Shown here: positions 63,356-64,000 of the stretch, piece by piece
Position numbering within the stretch: position 1 is the first letter of the stretch
Layout: each line of letters opens with the position of its first letter
DNA from: Gavia stellata
Taxonomy: Eukaryota > Chordata > Aves > Gaviiformes > Gaviidae
Length of the DNA: 64,000 bases
Direction of reading: 5' to 3'
Assembly: GCF_030936135.1 (NCBI RefSeq)
Contig: NC_082603.1
Span: 13,856,880 to 13,920,879 of the forward strand
Program-made: the position numbers and the translations under genes
Notes under the pieces: generated by a model
Databases searched by the model: none
The model's input: only the letters and a program-made list of their open reading frames with translations
Told to the model about the DNA's origin: nothing

Positions 63356-64000
63356 CTAGAAAACAAACAAAAAAAATTGTCATACTGAATTCAAATCAAA
63401 AAAGGTAAGAAATTGCATGTAAAACATACACCCACAAGTAATTCCTAAGTTTAAGTTTACGTATTTGAAAGCTTCCAGTTGGTAGCCATCAAACTCCCAT
63501 GTGGGGCAAAGGTGAAGGACTAGAGAACATTTTTCTTAAGAATTTAGGACAAGCACCTCCTGCAGTCAAAAAGATAGGAAATCAGCAGTTTGAGGAATAC
63601 AGAAAAACAGTATTTTTTTTTCTAGTGAGGAAAAGCCATCCTAAACTGCAAGAAAGTACGTATGGATAAAAAGTTCAATTCCCTTTTCAAAAAAGGGAAT
63701 TTATTTCAGCATCTCTCATCAGAACATTTTCATCAAAGCAACTCCTAGAAGTAATACTTTTCCTGCGACAAAACTCATAACTATCATTGTGCTCTGAAAG
63801 TTTGAATGGTTTCTAACTAACATTTTCCCTTATTTTTGAAGTTTAAAAAAAACCTTAAGCTTTCCAAATTAGATCAAATCCTCACAGAAGACACAGTTCC
63901 AGTTAAACTTAAATTTGTTTTAACAAACTTTATTATTTCATCTTGCCACTACGTGATTCGGTATTAAAAAACCAAAACGTTAATACTGTTATAAGAGCAG
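63356..64000 (-). other. RNPC3 intron up to the window end, no further exon seen
   Basis: The first visible RNPC3 exon starts at phase 0 with KHTAF, so the exon for the first half of RRM1 must lie past 64,000. I find no sequence encoding it here. Confidence 0.6.

Overview
The window is vertebrate nuclear DNA, almost certainly from a bird. Evidence: a CR1 LINE copy and a second CR1 3' end, an avian-type ERVL solo LTR, short introns, and the gene order RNPC3 - amylase - amylase, all on the minus strand. In mammals RNPC3 and the amylase cluster are neighbours in this same relative orientation.

Layout. Positions 1 to about 24.9 kb hold no gene that I can support; this AT-rich stretch contains a CR1 copy (10.84-12.24 kb), a GC-rich patch on each side of it, a long AAAAAG purine tract and a few microsatellites. 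From 24.9 to 43.8 kb lie two complete tandem alpha-amylase genes on the minus strand. Each has ten coding exons with identical phases and encodes 512 residues: copy A (CDS 26,641-31,672) and copy B (CDS 36,428-43,756). Their exon lengths agree except that the exon set was inferred by splice signals and family homology. A GC-rich CpG island with seven GGGGC units lies at about 46.3-46.5 kb. From about 50.4 kb to the window end lies RNPC3 (U11/U12-65K, a minor-spliceosome protein), minus strand; thirteen coding exons and the stop are present and the first exons lie beyond 64,000.

The amylase pair is a mosaic. Exons 5-9 with their introns (27,136-28,975 against 37,101-38,943) are about 99.6% identical, while exons 1-4 and exon 10 are strongly diverged. 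The sharp edges fit recent gene conversion. Downstream of copy B are the last nine codons and the 3' flank of an A-type gene, joined to unrelated DNA in front of the true exon 10: a trace of a further copy or of a rearrangement. A 614-bp solo LTR sits in the 3' flank of copy A with a 5-bp target duplication, and the paralogous flank of copy B still shows the empty site.

RNPC3 carries signs of control by the machinery it serves. Its last coding intron looks U12-type (donor GTATCTTTTT, branch site TCCTTAAC, no pyrimidine tract). A strong 5' splice site lies 13 nt past the stop codon, with two AATAAA signals just inside that intron. About 2.9 kb further on, two tandem GTATCCTTT motifs lie 44 nt downstream of a good 3' splice site: the arrangement of the U11-binding splicing enhancer (USSE) known from RNPC3 and SNRNP48. 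This is the most striking non-coding signal of the window. The amylases are secreted starch-cleaving enzymes and have no functional link to RNPC3 beyond being neighbours.
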